From Pseudomonadota bacterium (GTDB taxonomy: Bacteria; Bdellovibrionota_C; UBA2361; SZUA-149), in the NCBI GenBank assembly GCA_029555385.1, contig JAKPSH010000107.1:1-33290 (forward strand): a stretch of DNA of 33,290 nt. The letters run 5' to 3'. The notes under the pieces are model-generated. The model made no database searches, had not been told where the DNA came from, and saw only the letters and a list, made by a program, of their open reading frames with translations. Position 1 is the stretch's first letter. Every line of letters begins with the position of its first letter. Positions 8,251-16,436 of the stretch are shown here, piece by piece. Made by a program: the position numbers and the translations under genes.

Positions 8251-8697
8251 CTACTCTGCTTCGATCGTCACGACCCGGTGGACGCAGCCTGCCTCATCGG
8301 GGCGGAGATATCCCAAGAAGAACCGCTGCCCGGTGAGCGACCCGTTTAACCCGGTAATTCTCGCGAACACTTGGGACGGGACAGAGAAGATTTTCCCGTC
8401 TTGCGCGACGAATGTTCTCCAGCCTTTCGGGTGAGGTGCGCCCAAAGGATTGCAAAGCGGTGCATCAGCTTCTGCCACAGCGACGTGTTCATAAGTGATC
8501 CACCGCGGGCAGATGAGTGACAACACGGCGGCTGTCCAGGGAACAGCGAAGATGAGCAGCGTCAACCGTCCCACCCACTCCGGTGCACCGGAGACCGGCG
8601 CGGTGAGCGTGAGCTTCCATAGCACCAGCAATCCGGGCAGAAGCGGCAGGAAAGCCAGGAAATTCGACCACGGCGGCATTGTGAATCTCTTCCTCAT
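8251..8697 (-). CDS. Small membrane protein of unknown function
   Basis: The 148-residue product has two likely membrane segments near its N terminus (NFLAFLPLLPGLLVLWKLTL and WVGRLTLLIFAVPWTAAVLSLI), then a soluble C-terminal part of about 80 residues with a WRTFVAQDGKIFSVPSQVFARI stretch in it. I do not recognise a family. The ATG at 8697 has GGAGG at good spacing and is preferred; an ATG at 8712 with a GAAGG site is also possible. The gene is alone on the minus strand between the Cys-rich protein and the divergent histidine kinase. A palindrome 34-46 bases before the start and another after its stop suggest it is its own transcription unit. Confidence 0.7.
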   Translation of the reverse strand: MRKRFTMPPWSNFLAFLPLLPGLLVLWKLTLTAPVSGAPEWVGRLTLLIFAVPWTAAVLSLICPRWITYEHVAVAEADAPLCNPLGAPHPKGWRTFVAQDGKIFSVPSQVFARITGLNGSLTGQRFFLGYLRPDEAGCVHRVVTIEAE

Positions 8698-8730
8698 GCC
8701 GGAAACCTCCATTTCTTACCTTCTTTTTCG

Positions 8731-8743
8731 GTACGGACCGTAC
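8731..8743. promoter_or_regulatory. Palindrome upstream of the membrane-protein gene, possible operator
   Basis: GTACGG-A-CCGTAC is a perfect 13-base palindrome 34-46 bases before the start codon at 8697, a usual place for an operator. A CCCCAATC/GATTGGGG inverted repeat lies directly beyond it (8748-8779). The regulatory role is inferred from position only. Confidence 0.4.
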
Positions 8744-8921
8744 GCGTCCCCAATCGCGCTGCGCGAAGCAAGATTGGGGTACGCACGGTGTTTGAATACC
8801 CGGTTCGATATGGAAGAGAACAGAGAGAGTCCTTCTACGAACTCTCCGACTGATTCAGTCTGTTTTGTCCCCAAGCCAGCAAGCTTGATCGGGGAAAACT
8901 CGAAATTTAAGATGTGAGGAC

Positions 8922-8962
8922 AACAACACTGATGAAAACAACACTGATGAAAACAACACTGA
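8922..8962. repeat. Tandem 15-base repeat, nearly three copies
   Basis: The unit AACAACACTGATGAA occurs at 8922-8936 and 8937-8951, and its first 11 bases again at 8952-8962. It is non-coding as far as I can tell and could vary in copy number by slippage. It is not CRISPR-like because there are no spacers. Confidence 0.85.
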
Positions 8963-9191
8963 GCGCCGGGGCGCAGCCAGCAGCAGCTTAAGGGACGCAT
9001 CCTATCACGTTGCAGATAAAGGTTCCAGCTTACGGATGCTGCAATGATGTCGTGGGTGAAGAATGAGCCAAGCCCTGTGCTGTCACTTGCGGCTACATCA
9101 TCTGCCGCGGTTTATCCGAGTGCGTCCGCCCGCAAAAAACCCTTTACTTTATGTGGTTTAGCTTTTTCCCTGAGATGACGACTGATTCGTA

Positions 9192-10943
9192 ATGGACAAT
9201 GACTCGACGCCATTGCAGCAAGACGATAAGGAGCGAGTAGAGGAGCTATTTCTTGAAACGCTTTCGCTCCACGGCATCTTTTACATGCTGGTTGCAGGCG
9301 TGCTGGTCCTCCTGTGGATCTATGTCGATTACATCACAGAATATTCGCATTTCAAATATTTCACTTTTCTGCGTCTTAGTTTCTCTCTGCCGACACTAAC
9401 TGCCGCGATATTCTATAAGACAACATTTATTCAAAGGAATATCCGGAGTGTATTGTTCGCATGCTATATGCTTCTTACGGTAGCGCTCGGTCTGATGGTT
9501 GCAGTTTCAGACAATCTGCTCCTTTATTCCATGGGTTACTCAACTGTATTTCTTGGTACCGCTGTCTTTCTGGTCTGGAAAGCGCGTTATATTGCGGCGG
9601 GAATTCCGGTCGTCGCAATAATTGTCGCCATTCATTGGCCATATTTGCAGGCTCATCATTCTCTGACGGATCTCACGGTGGTGGGCGCGTATATGATGAA
9701 TGTCTTGTGTATTTCAGCGCTGTTCTCATTTGTTATATATCGTTCATTTGCTAAACAGTTTAAGCTGCGGTGGAAGAATGAGCAGTATGAGATTAAGCTG
9801 GCTGCACAGCTGGAAGAGGTGGCTGAGGCGAACAAGGCGCTCGAAGTTGCCAACGCCACAAAAAACAAATTCTTTTCAATCATTGCACATGACCTGCGGG
9901 GACCAGCGGGAAGCTTGTCGATATTCTTTAACGACCTGATCCGTTCGGGTGCGGACATGGACGAGGCAATGCTGCAGGCTGTGCGGGTTACCACTAAAAC
10001 CTTGCACAACTTGCTGGAGCAGCTCTTGACTTGGGCGCGCAGTCAGCAGGGGAGAATTGAAGTAAAACCGGAAACTTTCGTTGTCGGCAAACCCATTGCA
10101 GAGTGTGTCGGCCTGTTGGACTCACCGGCTAGGCAGAAAGGAGTAAGCATTATTAATTCCGTGCCCGACTCGTTCTTTGTTTACGCCGATCCGGCGCTGA
10201 TCGTCACTGTGGTCCGGAACTTAATCGGCAATGCCGTGAAATATACTTCTGATGGCGACACCATCACGGTTTCGGCAAAGCGTATTGGGGAGTCTATCGA
10301 AGTCTCAGTTGAAGACACCGGCATCGGGATGTCGCCCAGAACCATGGAAAAGCTCTTTAAGATAGATGAGAAAGTCGAGTCCTCACGCGGCACCAGTGAC
10401 GAAGAAGGAACAGGTCTGGGGCTGATCCTCTGTCGGGAATTTGTGGAGAAGAACGGCGGCGTAATCGGTGTTGAAAGCGAAAAGGGAAAGGGCAGCCGCT
10501 TTTGGTTCACGCTGCCAGCGGCGGAGAAGCAGGAAGGCACTGCTGAAGCCGGCGTCGTCATGAAAATTGAGCAGCTCTCGTATCTGAAGGTCCTGTTGGC
10601 CGAAGACAATGTTTTGCACCGCAAGACGAGTTCTGTAGTGCTGGCCGAATTAGGTGTGCAGCTTCAAATTGCGTCTGACGGCATTGAGGCAGTTGAAATG
10701 GCCAAGAGCTGCGGCTTTGATCTGATATTGATGGACATCGATATGCCGCGCATGAATGGCATCGAAGCCAGCAGAGAAATTGAAAGGCTGAGCGGACGCA
10801 GACCATGGATTATCGCCCTATCTTCCTATTCACAGAAAGAACTGCAGGAAATTTCCAAATCGTTCCCGTTTAACGGGTATCTTAATAAACCGCTGGCCAA
10901 GGATGCGTTGGTTCAAGTTTTACAGCCGTTGTTGAACGCGTGA
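9192..10943 (+). CDS. Membrane hybrid histidine kinase with C-terminal receiver
   Basis: This 583-residue hybrid kinase has about six membrane segments in its first 185 residues (for example ISALFSFVIY at the last one) and no large periplasmic domain, so it may sense a membrane or intracellular signal. A short coiled coil leads to the HisKA domain with phospho-acceptor H233 in SIIAHDLRGP. The ATPase domain shows the N box (NLIGNAVKY, 343-351), G1 (DTGIGM, 375-380) and G2 (GTGLG, 406-410). The C-terminal receiver (about 465-583) has acidic residues 471-472, phospho-acceptor D515 in LMDIDMPRMNG and K566. No separate response regulator or output domain is adjacent, so an Hpt protein or distant partner is likely. 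The ATG start has no strong ribosome site. Confidence 0.95.
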   Translation: MDNDSTPLQQDDKERVEELFLETLSLHGIFYMLVAGVLVLLWIYVDYITEYSHFKYFTFLRLSFSLPTLTAAIFYKTTFIQRNIRSVLFACYMLLTVALGLMVAVSDNLLLYSMGYSTVFLGTAVFLVWKARYIAAGIPVVAIIVAIHWPYLQAHHSLTDLTVVGAYMMNVLCISALFSFVIYRSFAKQFKLRWKNEQYEIKLAAQLEEVAEANKALEVANATKNKFFSIIAHDLRGPAGSLSIFFNDLIRSGADMDEAMLQAVRVTTKTLHNLLEQLLTWARSQQGRIEVKPETFVVGKPIAECVGLLDSPARQKGVSIINSVPDSFFVYADPALIVTVVRNLIGNAVKYTSDGDTITVSAKRIGESIEVSVEDTGIGMSPRTMEKLFKIDEKVESSRGTSDEEGTGLGLILCREFVEKNGGVIGVESEKGKGSRFWFTLPAAEKQEGTAEAGVVMKIEQLSYLKVLLAEDNVLHRKTSSVVLAELGVQLQIASDGIEAVEMAKSCGFDLILMDIDMPRMNGIEASREIERLSGRRPWIIALSSYSQKELQEISKSFPFNGYLNKPLAKDALVQVLQPLLNA

Positions 10944-11112
10944 GTGCCGGCGCAGCGCCCGGTGTCTATTGCTAATCAAAAGAATTGCGGCTCTGCTGAA
11001 AATATCGGTGGTTCTTCGTGTGCCATCGCTGCAAATTAGGATTTAGCGCAAATGCTGCTGCGGACCTGAGATAAAACCTGAGTTCCTCAACCGGCACAAA
11101 TAGGAAAAGAAG

Positions 11113-11145
11113 ACCTGTTGGGCAGCGGGGTGCCGCCCAACAGGT
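11113..11145 (-). terminator. Rho-independent terminator
   Basis: ACCTGTTGGGC (11113-11123) and GCCCAACAGGT (11135-11145) form a perfect 11-bp stem. On the minus strand the stem is followed by a T-rich tract (TCTTCTTTTCC), so it should end the transcript of the gene at 11188-12027. The plus-strand side has a weaker tail but may also stop the kinase transcript arriving from 10943. Confidence 0.85.
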
Positions 11146-11187
11146 TCTGTTCGACCGGGCCGTCACGAAGCGGTTGCGGTCCGAGTT

Positions 11188-12027
11188 CTACTTCGGCGTG
11201 CGGCTTCCCGGTTTCGTTTTTCGGGCGGGTTTCTTCATGCGCGGTACGCGCCGCTTTTGCTTTCCCGGCTTGGCCGCGACAGTCTTTCGCCGGGGCTGCT
11301 GTTCCGCGGGTGCGGTCCCATTCTGTCCCAGCGCGGGGTTGGCGCTGCGGCAGGGAACGACAAACGCTTCTCCGGGATACCGCGCGCTGTGAAAGAGCAT
11401 CCGGCCGTCACGATCCTCGCGCTCAAAACCGAGCGCGGCAAAAGCGCTGGCCATTGCGCTGTCGAGTGCGGGCAGGCCGCCTTGGGCAACAGCCGCGGCG
11501 ATGCCGCCGGCCACGCCCTTCGGCGCGTCGATTTCCAGGACGAGCCGCACCAAGCGGCGTTCCGGCGGCAGTTCGTATGCCGCAACCGCGTAGAGCACGT
11601 CGCGTGCGTCTTCGGCGGCGCGGAGCGCCCGGAGGTACTTCGACCTCGGTCCCGGCTTGCGCTGGGCCTGTGTGAGATCGTCCACCAGTTGTTCGACCAG
11701 CTCCACGAGGTCGACCCACTCGCCGGCTTCGGCGTCGGACGACTCGTGCATCTCACCGATGGAGCGGGTTTGGAGCGGGAGGCGGTGCTCGAGCAGCGTC
11801 TGTGCCTGGCTGCCCCACTTTTTCTTGCTGACGCAGCGGAGTTCGTGGGCCAGTTCATCCAGCGCGCTGCAGACCCGCGCCGTATCCAGGCCGGGCGGCG
11901 CGTGAAAAGGCGCAGCATCAGGAATGGACACAGCCATCCTGAACGTTGTGGCAGCCCGGCGCCGTGCGTGGTCCCGCGCATCGGGCGGAAGACAGTCCAG
12001 AGGGAGAGGGACGAAACAGCGATTCAT
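11188..12027 (-). CDS. Protein of unknown function with basic C-terminal tail
   Basis: The 279-residue product has no signal peptide or membrane segment. I do not recognise a family. The first 245 residues look like a folded, mainly helical domain, with a charged stretch (EWVDLVELVEQLVDDLTQAQ) and ERRLVRLVLEIDAPKGVAGG. The last 35 residues are rich in Lys, Arg and Pro and could bind nucleic acid. The minus strand is preferred over a 311-residue plus-strand frame because an AAGGAG site precedes the ATG at 12027, a good promoter lies upstream and a strong terminator follows. Base composition is GC-rich, which keeps other frames open. The long leader (about 350 bases) with a large hairpin suggests regulation at RNA level. 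Confidence 0.72.
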   Translation of the reverse strand: MNRCFVPLPLDCLPPDARDHARRRAATTFRMAVSIPDAAPFHAPPGLDTARVCSALDELAHELRCVSKKKWGSQAQTLLEHRLPLQTRSIGEMHESSDAEAGEWVDLVELVEQLVDDLTQAQRKPGPRSKYLRALRAAEDARDVLYAVAAYELPPERRLVRLVLEIDAPKGVAGGIAAAVAQGGLPALDSAMASAFAALGFEREDRDGRMLFHSARYPGEAFVVPCRSANPALGQNGTAPAEQQPRRKTVAAKPGKQKRRVPRMKKPARKTKPGSRTPK

Positions 12028-12116
12028 TACGAGCTCCTTGCAGTCAAGCCGCTGAAGGGAAAACGCGAAGCCGCAGGATCCTTACCTGCATTTCCATCTT
12101 CATGTTCTCCGCTCTT

Positions 12117-12166
12117 GCGTGCAGTGCTTCAAAGCGGGAGTCGTCCCATTTTGAAGCACTGCACGC
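12117..12166. repeat. Large hairpin with perfect 17-bp arms
   Basis: GCGTGCAGTGCTTCAAA (12117-12133) pairs perfectly with the reverse-complementary arm at 12150-12166. The inner part adds GGGA/TCCC, so almost the whole 50 bases can fold. No T run follows on either strand. It lies in the long leader of the minus-strand gene starting at 12027 and could be an RNA regulatory structure, a protein-binding palindrome or a small mobile palindromic repeat. Confidence 0.85.
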
Positions 12167-12380
12167 GTGCGAACTGGAGCAAGGCGCTCTAAAAACCTTC
12201 CGGCAGCATCTGCACTTAAACCAAAACCGCAAAAACGGCGGTGGTTGAAGGGCAGGATGAAATTCTCCGTCTACCCGGGTTGTCTTTGCGTGTGCGGCAA
12301 ATTGTCTTGTTAACCCAGCCTGGCAGAAATCACGGTCCAAAAGGCCAGGATGCGCAAATGATAAAAGCTAAACCGCGCCG

Positions 12381-12408
12381 AGTATAGCAATGTTAGCAAA
12401 TTCATCAA
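12381..12408 (-). promoter_or_regulatory. Sigma-70-type promoter for the gene at 11188-12027
   Basis: Reading the minus strand, TTGATG (12403-12408) and TATACT (12381-12386) are separated by 16 bases. The match to -35/-10 consensus is good. It would give a leader of about 350 bases before the start at 12027, including the large hairpin. No other gene is available in that direction. Confidence 0.55.
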
Positions 12409-12581
12409 GAATCGAGCGCATTCACCTGGAATTACAAGCGGTTACAATATGGCCTGACACCTTTGGACCACCTTTGGACTGCCTTCGTATTACGCGTTGA
12501 GGCATATTTGTCGTATTTTGGGAGCACTTGCGCCAGATATTTACGCGGACGGCGAAAGCGATTGCCGGTTGTGGGAAGGGG

Positions 12582-14102
12582 TCAGTAATAGAACCCGCGT
12601 GAGGTCGGCAGTGCATCTGTTGTTAAACTGAGTTTCAATTTACGCAGCCCATTTTCATCCCCTTGTCCGATCATATGCGTGGTATGCATGTCGCATCCGG
12701 CTAGCTCTTTTACAGCTTTAATGCAGTACGCACTAGTCGGATTGGTCGCCGCGCTCATCGACAGGGCAATCAGGACTTCTTCCACATTGAGGCTGGCCGC
12801 TCGTCCGCCCAGCACGTCCTTTTTGAGCAGCGCGATGCTGCTGATGATTGATTCCGGAAGGAGATCGATCTGATCGGGAATTTGCGCAAGCTTCTTCAGG
12901 GCATGGAGGATTACGGCGGATTCAGCATGGAGCAGTGGCGTGTTCATGCCAATGACCATTTCGCCGCTGGGCAGTGCAATCGCCGCCCCGCAGTAAATGC
13001 CGCGGTGTCCTTTGCCGCTTTCTTTCGCTTTCTCCGCCGCAGCACGTGCCGCAGGAACTGCCGGCCGGTCGGTCACTTTTGCGCCAATCTTGCGCAGCAG
13101 CTTCTCCGAAATCTCCACGGTATCCTTTGATTCGATGCCGCGCTTGAATTCCCAATGATAACGGAAGTAGCGCCGGATGATTTCCTGCTTGGCCGCCTCG
13201 CGCACAACGGCGTCATCGACAATTCCTTCCTTTGCCATGTTGACGCCCATGTCAGTCGGTGAGCGGTATGCGGCAAAAGGCGAACCGTTGGTGCCGATTC
13301 GCGAAATGATTTCCTTCATGATGCTGAAGTTTTCAATGTCGCGGTTATAGTTGATCGCCACGCAGTGATAAGCCTCAAGATGAAACGGGTCGACTTGGTT
13401 CTTGTCCTTGAGATCGGCGGTCGCCGCCTCATAGGCCACGTTGACCGGATGGTCGAGCGGCAGGTTCCAGATGGGAAAAGTCTCGAATTTAGCGAAGCCG
13501 GCATCCTGGCCGCGCATGTGATGGTGGTAAACCTGCGAAAGGCAGGTCGACATTTTGCCGCTTCCCGGACCGGCGCCGGTGACAATAACCAGCGGCTTCT
13601 TTGTTTCGACAAAGGGATTTGCGCCGTATCCTTCGGCACTGACAATTTTTTCGACATCGGCAGGATATCCGGGAATCTCCGGCTGCGTATATACAGCGAT
13701 GCCGCGCGAGCGCACGAAATCCATAAAGCGCTTCGCACTCTTTTCGCCGTGGTAGCGGTTGATAATCACGGCGGAAATGGAGAAACCGAAGTCTTCCAGG
13801 TCGTCAAAGGTTCTTAACGAAGCCGCGTCATAGGTCAGGCCAAAGTCGCCGCGGATTCTGCCGCGCTCGATGTCATCAGCGCAAATGCAAAAGACAATTT
13901 CCAACATGTCCCGCAAACGCTGCAAGAGTTTTATTTTTACATCCGGGTCATATCCGGGCAATACCCTTGCGGCATGAAGGTCCTGAAGCAGCTTACCACC
14001 AAATTCCAGATAAAGTTTTCCGGAAAACTTCTCAACGCGGCTGATAATCGCTTTAGCCTGAGCATTCAAATACCGCTCGTTGTCAAACCCCAAACGTTTC
14101 AT
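12582..14102 (-). CDS. DUF1846 family protein
   Basis: The 506-residue product fits the DUF1846 family, cytoplasmic proteins of about 500 residues with unknown function. It begins in the family manner (KRLGFDNERYLNAQ), includes ISAVIINRY and a glycine-rich GAGPGSGKMSTCLSQVYHH stretch that looks like a P-loop, then FPIWNLPLDHPVNVAYEAATADL, GSPFAAYRSPTDMGVNMAKEG and, near the end, NPTSAYCIKAVKELAGCDMHTTH. The ATG at 14102 is chosen because AGAGG sits at good spacing; ATG 14108 and GTG 14120 are alternatives. It is divergent from the PurF-like gene with 227 bases between the starts, so the two may be co-regulated. Nucleotide binding is an inference from the GPGSGK loop. Confidence 0.9.
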   Translation of the reverse strand: MKRLGFDNERYLNAQAKAIISRVEKFSGKLYLEFGGKLLQDLHAARVLPGYDPDVKIKLLQRLRDMLEIVFCICADDIERGRIRGDFGLTYDAASLRTFDDLEDFGFSISAVIINRYHGEKSAKRFMDFVRSRGIAVYTQPEIPGYPADVEKIVSAEGYGANPFVETKKPLVIVTGAGPGSGKMSTCLSQVYHHHMRGQDAGFAKFETFPIWNLPLDHPVNVAYEAATADLKDKNQVDPFHLEAYHCVAINYNRDIENFSIMKEIISRIGTNGSPFAAYRSPTDMGVNMAKEGIVDDAVVREAAKQEIIRRYFRYHWEFKRGIESKDTVEISEKLLRKIGAKVTDRPAVPAARAAAEKAKESGKGHRGIYCGAAIALPSGEMVIGMNTPLLHAESAVILHALKKLAQIPDQIDLLPESIISSIALLKKDVLGGRAASLNVEEVLIALSMSAATNPTSAYCIKAVKELAGCDMHTTHMIGQGDENGLRKLKLSLTTDALPTSRGFYY

Positions 14103-14329
14103 CAGCATACCTCTGCTCACTTGTCGTAAAAGTCAATTGCTGAAGCTATCGCTTTTTCAAGCGGCGGTAAAGCCTTGAATGCTGCTGAATTCTTCGCCTG
14201 AGTCCTGGTTGCCGCGGCGCAGATTGCTGCCGCCGGGCGGAATGACAGAAGAGTCATGATGTGCTAGCTGTGCTGAGAGCCGAGGGGCTGTTTTTTTTAG
14301 TATTCAGTCATACGCAAGTGAGGCATCAA

Positions 14330-15748
14330 ATGAGCGGTGTTTACGGATTAGTCAAAGACGGTGATTGTGCGGAGACCTTGTTTTACGGCACAGACTATCA
14401 TTCACACCTCGGTACCGAGTTCGGCGGTTTAGCCGTGCTCGGCAAGGACTTCGCACGTTTGATTCACAACATCAGCCACAGCCAGTTCAAGTCCAAATTC
14501 TTTGAGCAGGTTCGCGAGATGAAAGGCAGCATGGGCATCGGCGTGATTAGCTCGGCGGACGAGCAGCCAATCTACCTTAAATCGCGGCTGGGCGAATTTT
14601 GCCTGGTCACCACGGGATTTATTGAAAATGCGCCGGAGCTTGCGCAGCGCATGCTTCGTGAGGGCGTTTCTTTTGCAGAAGCCGGGGGGAAGCGGGGGAT
14701 CAACTCAGCAGAGCTGGTGGCAAAAATCATTGCGCAAGGTGAGACGATTGTTCATGGCATCCAGAAGATGTTTGACGAAATAGAAGGGTCCTGTTCGCTG
14801 CTGCTGCTTAACCGGGACGGTGTTTACGCGGCGCGCGACCGCTGGGGTTATAACCACCTGGCAATCGGCGCGGGCAAGGAAGGTTATGCAGTCGCCTCAG
14901 AAAGCACGGCATTTCCCAACACCGGTTTTAAGGTCATCAAGCACTTAGCCCCGGGGGAAATTGTGCTGCTTAGCGAGCACGGTCTGGCGGAGCAAACTCC
15001 CGGACGCACAGAACAGCAGTCTTGTTCGTTCATGTGGATCTACACGGGCTTTCCCGGTTCGACATACGAAGACATCAACGTGGAAACTGTCCGTGAAAAA
15101 TGCGGGCGCGCGCTCGCTCGCCATGACAAAGATATTACCGCGGATTTGGCAGCCGGTGTTCCCGATTCCGGTGTGGCTCATGCGATTGGGTATGCCATGG
15201 AAAGCGGAGTGCCTTACCGGCGCCCCCTGGTCAAGTATACTCCGGGATATGGGCGGAGCTACACGCCGCCGTCCCAGGAGCGGCGCGACTTTATTGCGAC
15301 AATGAAACTCATTCCGGTGCAGGAGATCACTGAAGGAAATCGGGTAATCTTATGCGAAGACTCGATCGTGCGCGGGACTCAACTGAAGAATTTTACCGTC
15401 AAGAAGCTCTGGGATGCCGGAGCGAAGGAAATTCATGTTCGTCCGGCCTGCCCGCCCCTGATGTTTCCCTGCCGGTTCAATCTTTCCACGCGATCGAAAA
15501 GTGAACTCGTGGCACGTCGTGCAATCCGGGACATCGAAGGCAAGGACATCGAGGATGTCAGCGAGTATCTCGATTGCAATTCACCGAAATACAAGAAGAT
15601 GGTGGACTGGATAGCCAAAGACATCAATGTCACAACGCTGCGCTATCAGAAACTCGAAGACATGATTGAAGCTATCGGAATCCCGCGTGAGAAGCTCTGC
15701 ACATACTGCTGGAACGGGGAGTGTCCAAAGTCAGCAGCCGGGACGTGA
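14330..15748 (+). CDS. PurF-like amidophosphoribosyltransferase homologue lacking the N-terminal Cys
   Basis: The 472-residue product aligns end to end with glutamine PRPP amidotransferase, which makes phosphoribosylamine in purine synthesis. The PRPP-binding motif is present (VILCEDSIVRGTQ, 339-351). Four cysteines, C232 (SCSFMW), C381 (FPCRF), C457 and C460 (CTYC), match the Fe-S ligands of the Bacillus-type enzyme. The N terminus is MSGVYGLV: serine stands where PurF has the catalytic Cys1 (MCGI/VxG), so glutamine hydrolysis should be lost or changed. I recall a bacterial subfamily with the same change, so this is probably a paralogue with another job, not a damaged PurF. The ATG at 14330 with GTGAGG is preferred to a GTG at 14261, whose extra residues are unlike the family. 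It is divergent from DUF1846. Confidence 0.85.
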   Translation: MSGVYGLVKDGDCAETLFYGTDYHSHLGTEFGGLAVLGKDFARLIHNISHSQFKSKFFEQVREMKGSMGIGVISSADEQPIYLKSRLGEFCLVTTGFIENAPELAQRMLREGVSFAEAGGKRGINSAELVAKIIAQGETIVHGIQKMFDEIEGSCSLLLLNRDGVYAARDRWGYNHLAIGAGKEGYAVASESTAFPNTGFKVIKHLAPGEIVLLSEHGLAEQTPGRTEQQSCSFMWIYTGFPGSTYEDINVETVREKCGRALARHDKDITADLAAGVPDSGVAHAIGYAMESGVPYRRPLVKYTPGYGRSYTPPSQERRDFIATMKLIPVQEITEGNRVILCEDSIVRGTQLKNFTVKKLWDAGAKEIHVRPACPPLMFPCRFNLSTRSKSELVARRAIRDIEGKDIEDVSEYLDCNSPKYKKMVDWIAKDINVTTLRYQKLEDMIEAIGIPREKLCTYCWNGECPKSAAGT

Positions 15749-15905
15749 GCCGTAGAGGGGATTGATTATCGGGCAGGACGATGGTGTTCAGATTCCTCTC
15801 TGGTTTGCGGTATTCTCAGTTCGCCCGTATCAGCTTGGGTTGTGGCCTATGCCGTGGAAAATGACAGCGGCAATGCTGCAGCGGCGGCTGGAATTAATGC
15901 GTTTG

Positions 15906-16436
15906 CTAGAGATTCTTCTTCTCAAACCAAACGAAGACAGCAATTACCACCGCAAAAAATACCGGCAAGATAGCCCACGGCGATATTCCGAGGGCTTCGG
16001 GCAGCCCGATTTTGCCGTAGTCTTGCCAGGCCAGCACAGTTGCCTTAAAAAAAGGATAGAGCCGGGCGTAGAGCGCTGCTCCGAGGATCATGCCCAAAGC
16101 GGCGAAAAACGCATGCCAGCGTCCTTCACCCAGCGCACCGATCGAAGTTCCGGGACAGTAGCCCATTACCGCCCAGCCGCAGCCGAACAGAGCGCCGCCG
16201 AGAAGCACCGCGCCGACGTTCATCGGTTTATGACTCAGCGAGATCGTTCCTGCCTGAGAGAGAACTAAAATGCCCACCATGCCGACAAGAATTGCTGAGA
16301 GCATAAACTTGAAAATTGTCATATCCTTGAGCAGCATTGCGCCGATTTGCTTTTCAAAACGCAGTACACGGCCTTTCTGCAACAGAAAGCCAAAGATGAT
16401 GCCAGTTCCTAGACCAAGCATTTGCTCTGTGCTCAT
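15906..16436 (-). CDS. YeeE/YedE-family sulfur-transport half protein (second gene)
   Basis: This 176-residue membrane protein belongs to the YeeE/YedE (Sulf_transp) family, whose larger members import thiosulfate or related sulfur compounds. It has about four to five membrane segments and the family cysteine motif GCGWAVMGYCPGTSIGAL, whose cysteines are thought to contact the sulfur substrate in TsuA-type transporters. The ATG at 16436 has GAAGGAGG upstream and overlaps the stop of the preceding gene in an ATGA arrangement, so the two halves are translationally coupled and probably form one transporter. No TusA or rhodanese gene is adjacent, so the substrate is not shown by context. Confidence 0.88.
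   Translation of the reverse strand: MSTEQMLGLGTGIIFGFLLQKGRVLRFEKQIGAMLLKDMTIFKFMLSAILVGMVGILVLSQAGTISLSHKPMNVGAVLLGGALFGCGWAVMGYCPGTSIGALGEGRWHAFFAALGMILGAALYARLYPFFKATVLAWQDYGKIGLPEALGISPWAILPVFFAVVIAVFVWFEKKNL

Larger units (their letters stand above)
8698..9191. other. Divergent intergenic region, 494 bases
   Basis: This gap separates the divergent membrane protein and histidine kinase. It holds a short palindrome (8731-8743), an inverted repeat CCCCAATC/GATTGGGG (8748-8755 and 8772-8779) and a three-copy tandem repeat (8922-8962). Open frames across it are weak; one on the minus strand merely translates the tandem repeat as QCCFH units. I saw no convincing consensus promoter for the kinase. 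Confidence 0.55.
12028..12581. other. Intergenic region, 554 bases, with promoter and large hairpin
   Basis: This gap lies upstream of the gene at 11188-12027 and downstream of the DUF1846 gene. It contains a 17-bp-arm hairpin (12117-12166), a minus-strand promoter (12381-12408) and a short CCTTTGGAC direct repeat near 12460-12480. I saw no clear terminator after the DUF1846 stop and no gene. Confidence 0.6.

Noticed and set aside
8143..8434. Two plus-strand frames opposite the small membrane-protein gene
   Set aside because: They run over the perfect hairpin at 8212-8235, and the minus-strand gene has a better ribosome site and membrane segments.
8922..8962. Possible CRISPR array
   Set aside because: The 15-base units are directly adjacent with no spacers; no cas genes are in the window.
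11257..12192. 311-residue plus-strand open frame opposite the unknown gene at 11188-12027
   Set aside because: It has no ribosome site, runs across the promoter-leader hairpin and terminator region of the minus-strand gene, and has the Arg/Gly/Ala-rich look of a GC-rich shadow.
12870..12960. HAE motif in the DUF1846 protein (LLHAESAVILHALKKL) as a deaminase active site
   Set aside because: The stretch lies where DUF1846 members have a conserved helix, and no PCxxC partner follows, so a deaminase site is not supported.
14261..14329. Upstream GTG start for the PurF-like gene
   Set aside because: The added 23 residues are hydrophobic and unlike PurF, while ATG 14330 has a ribosome site and starts at the family position.
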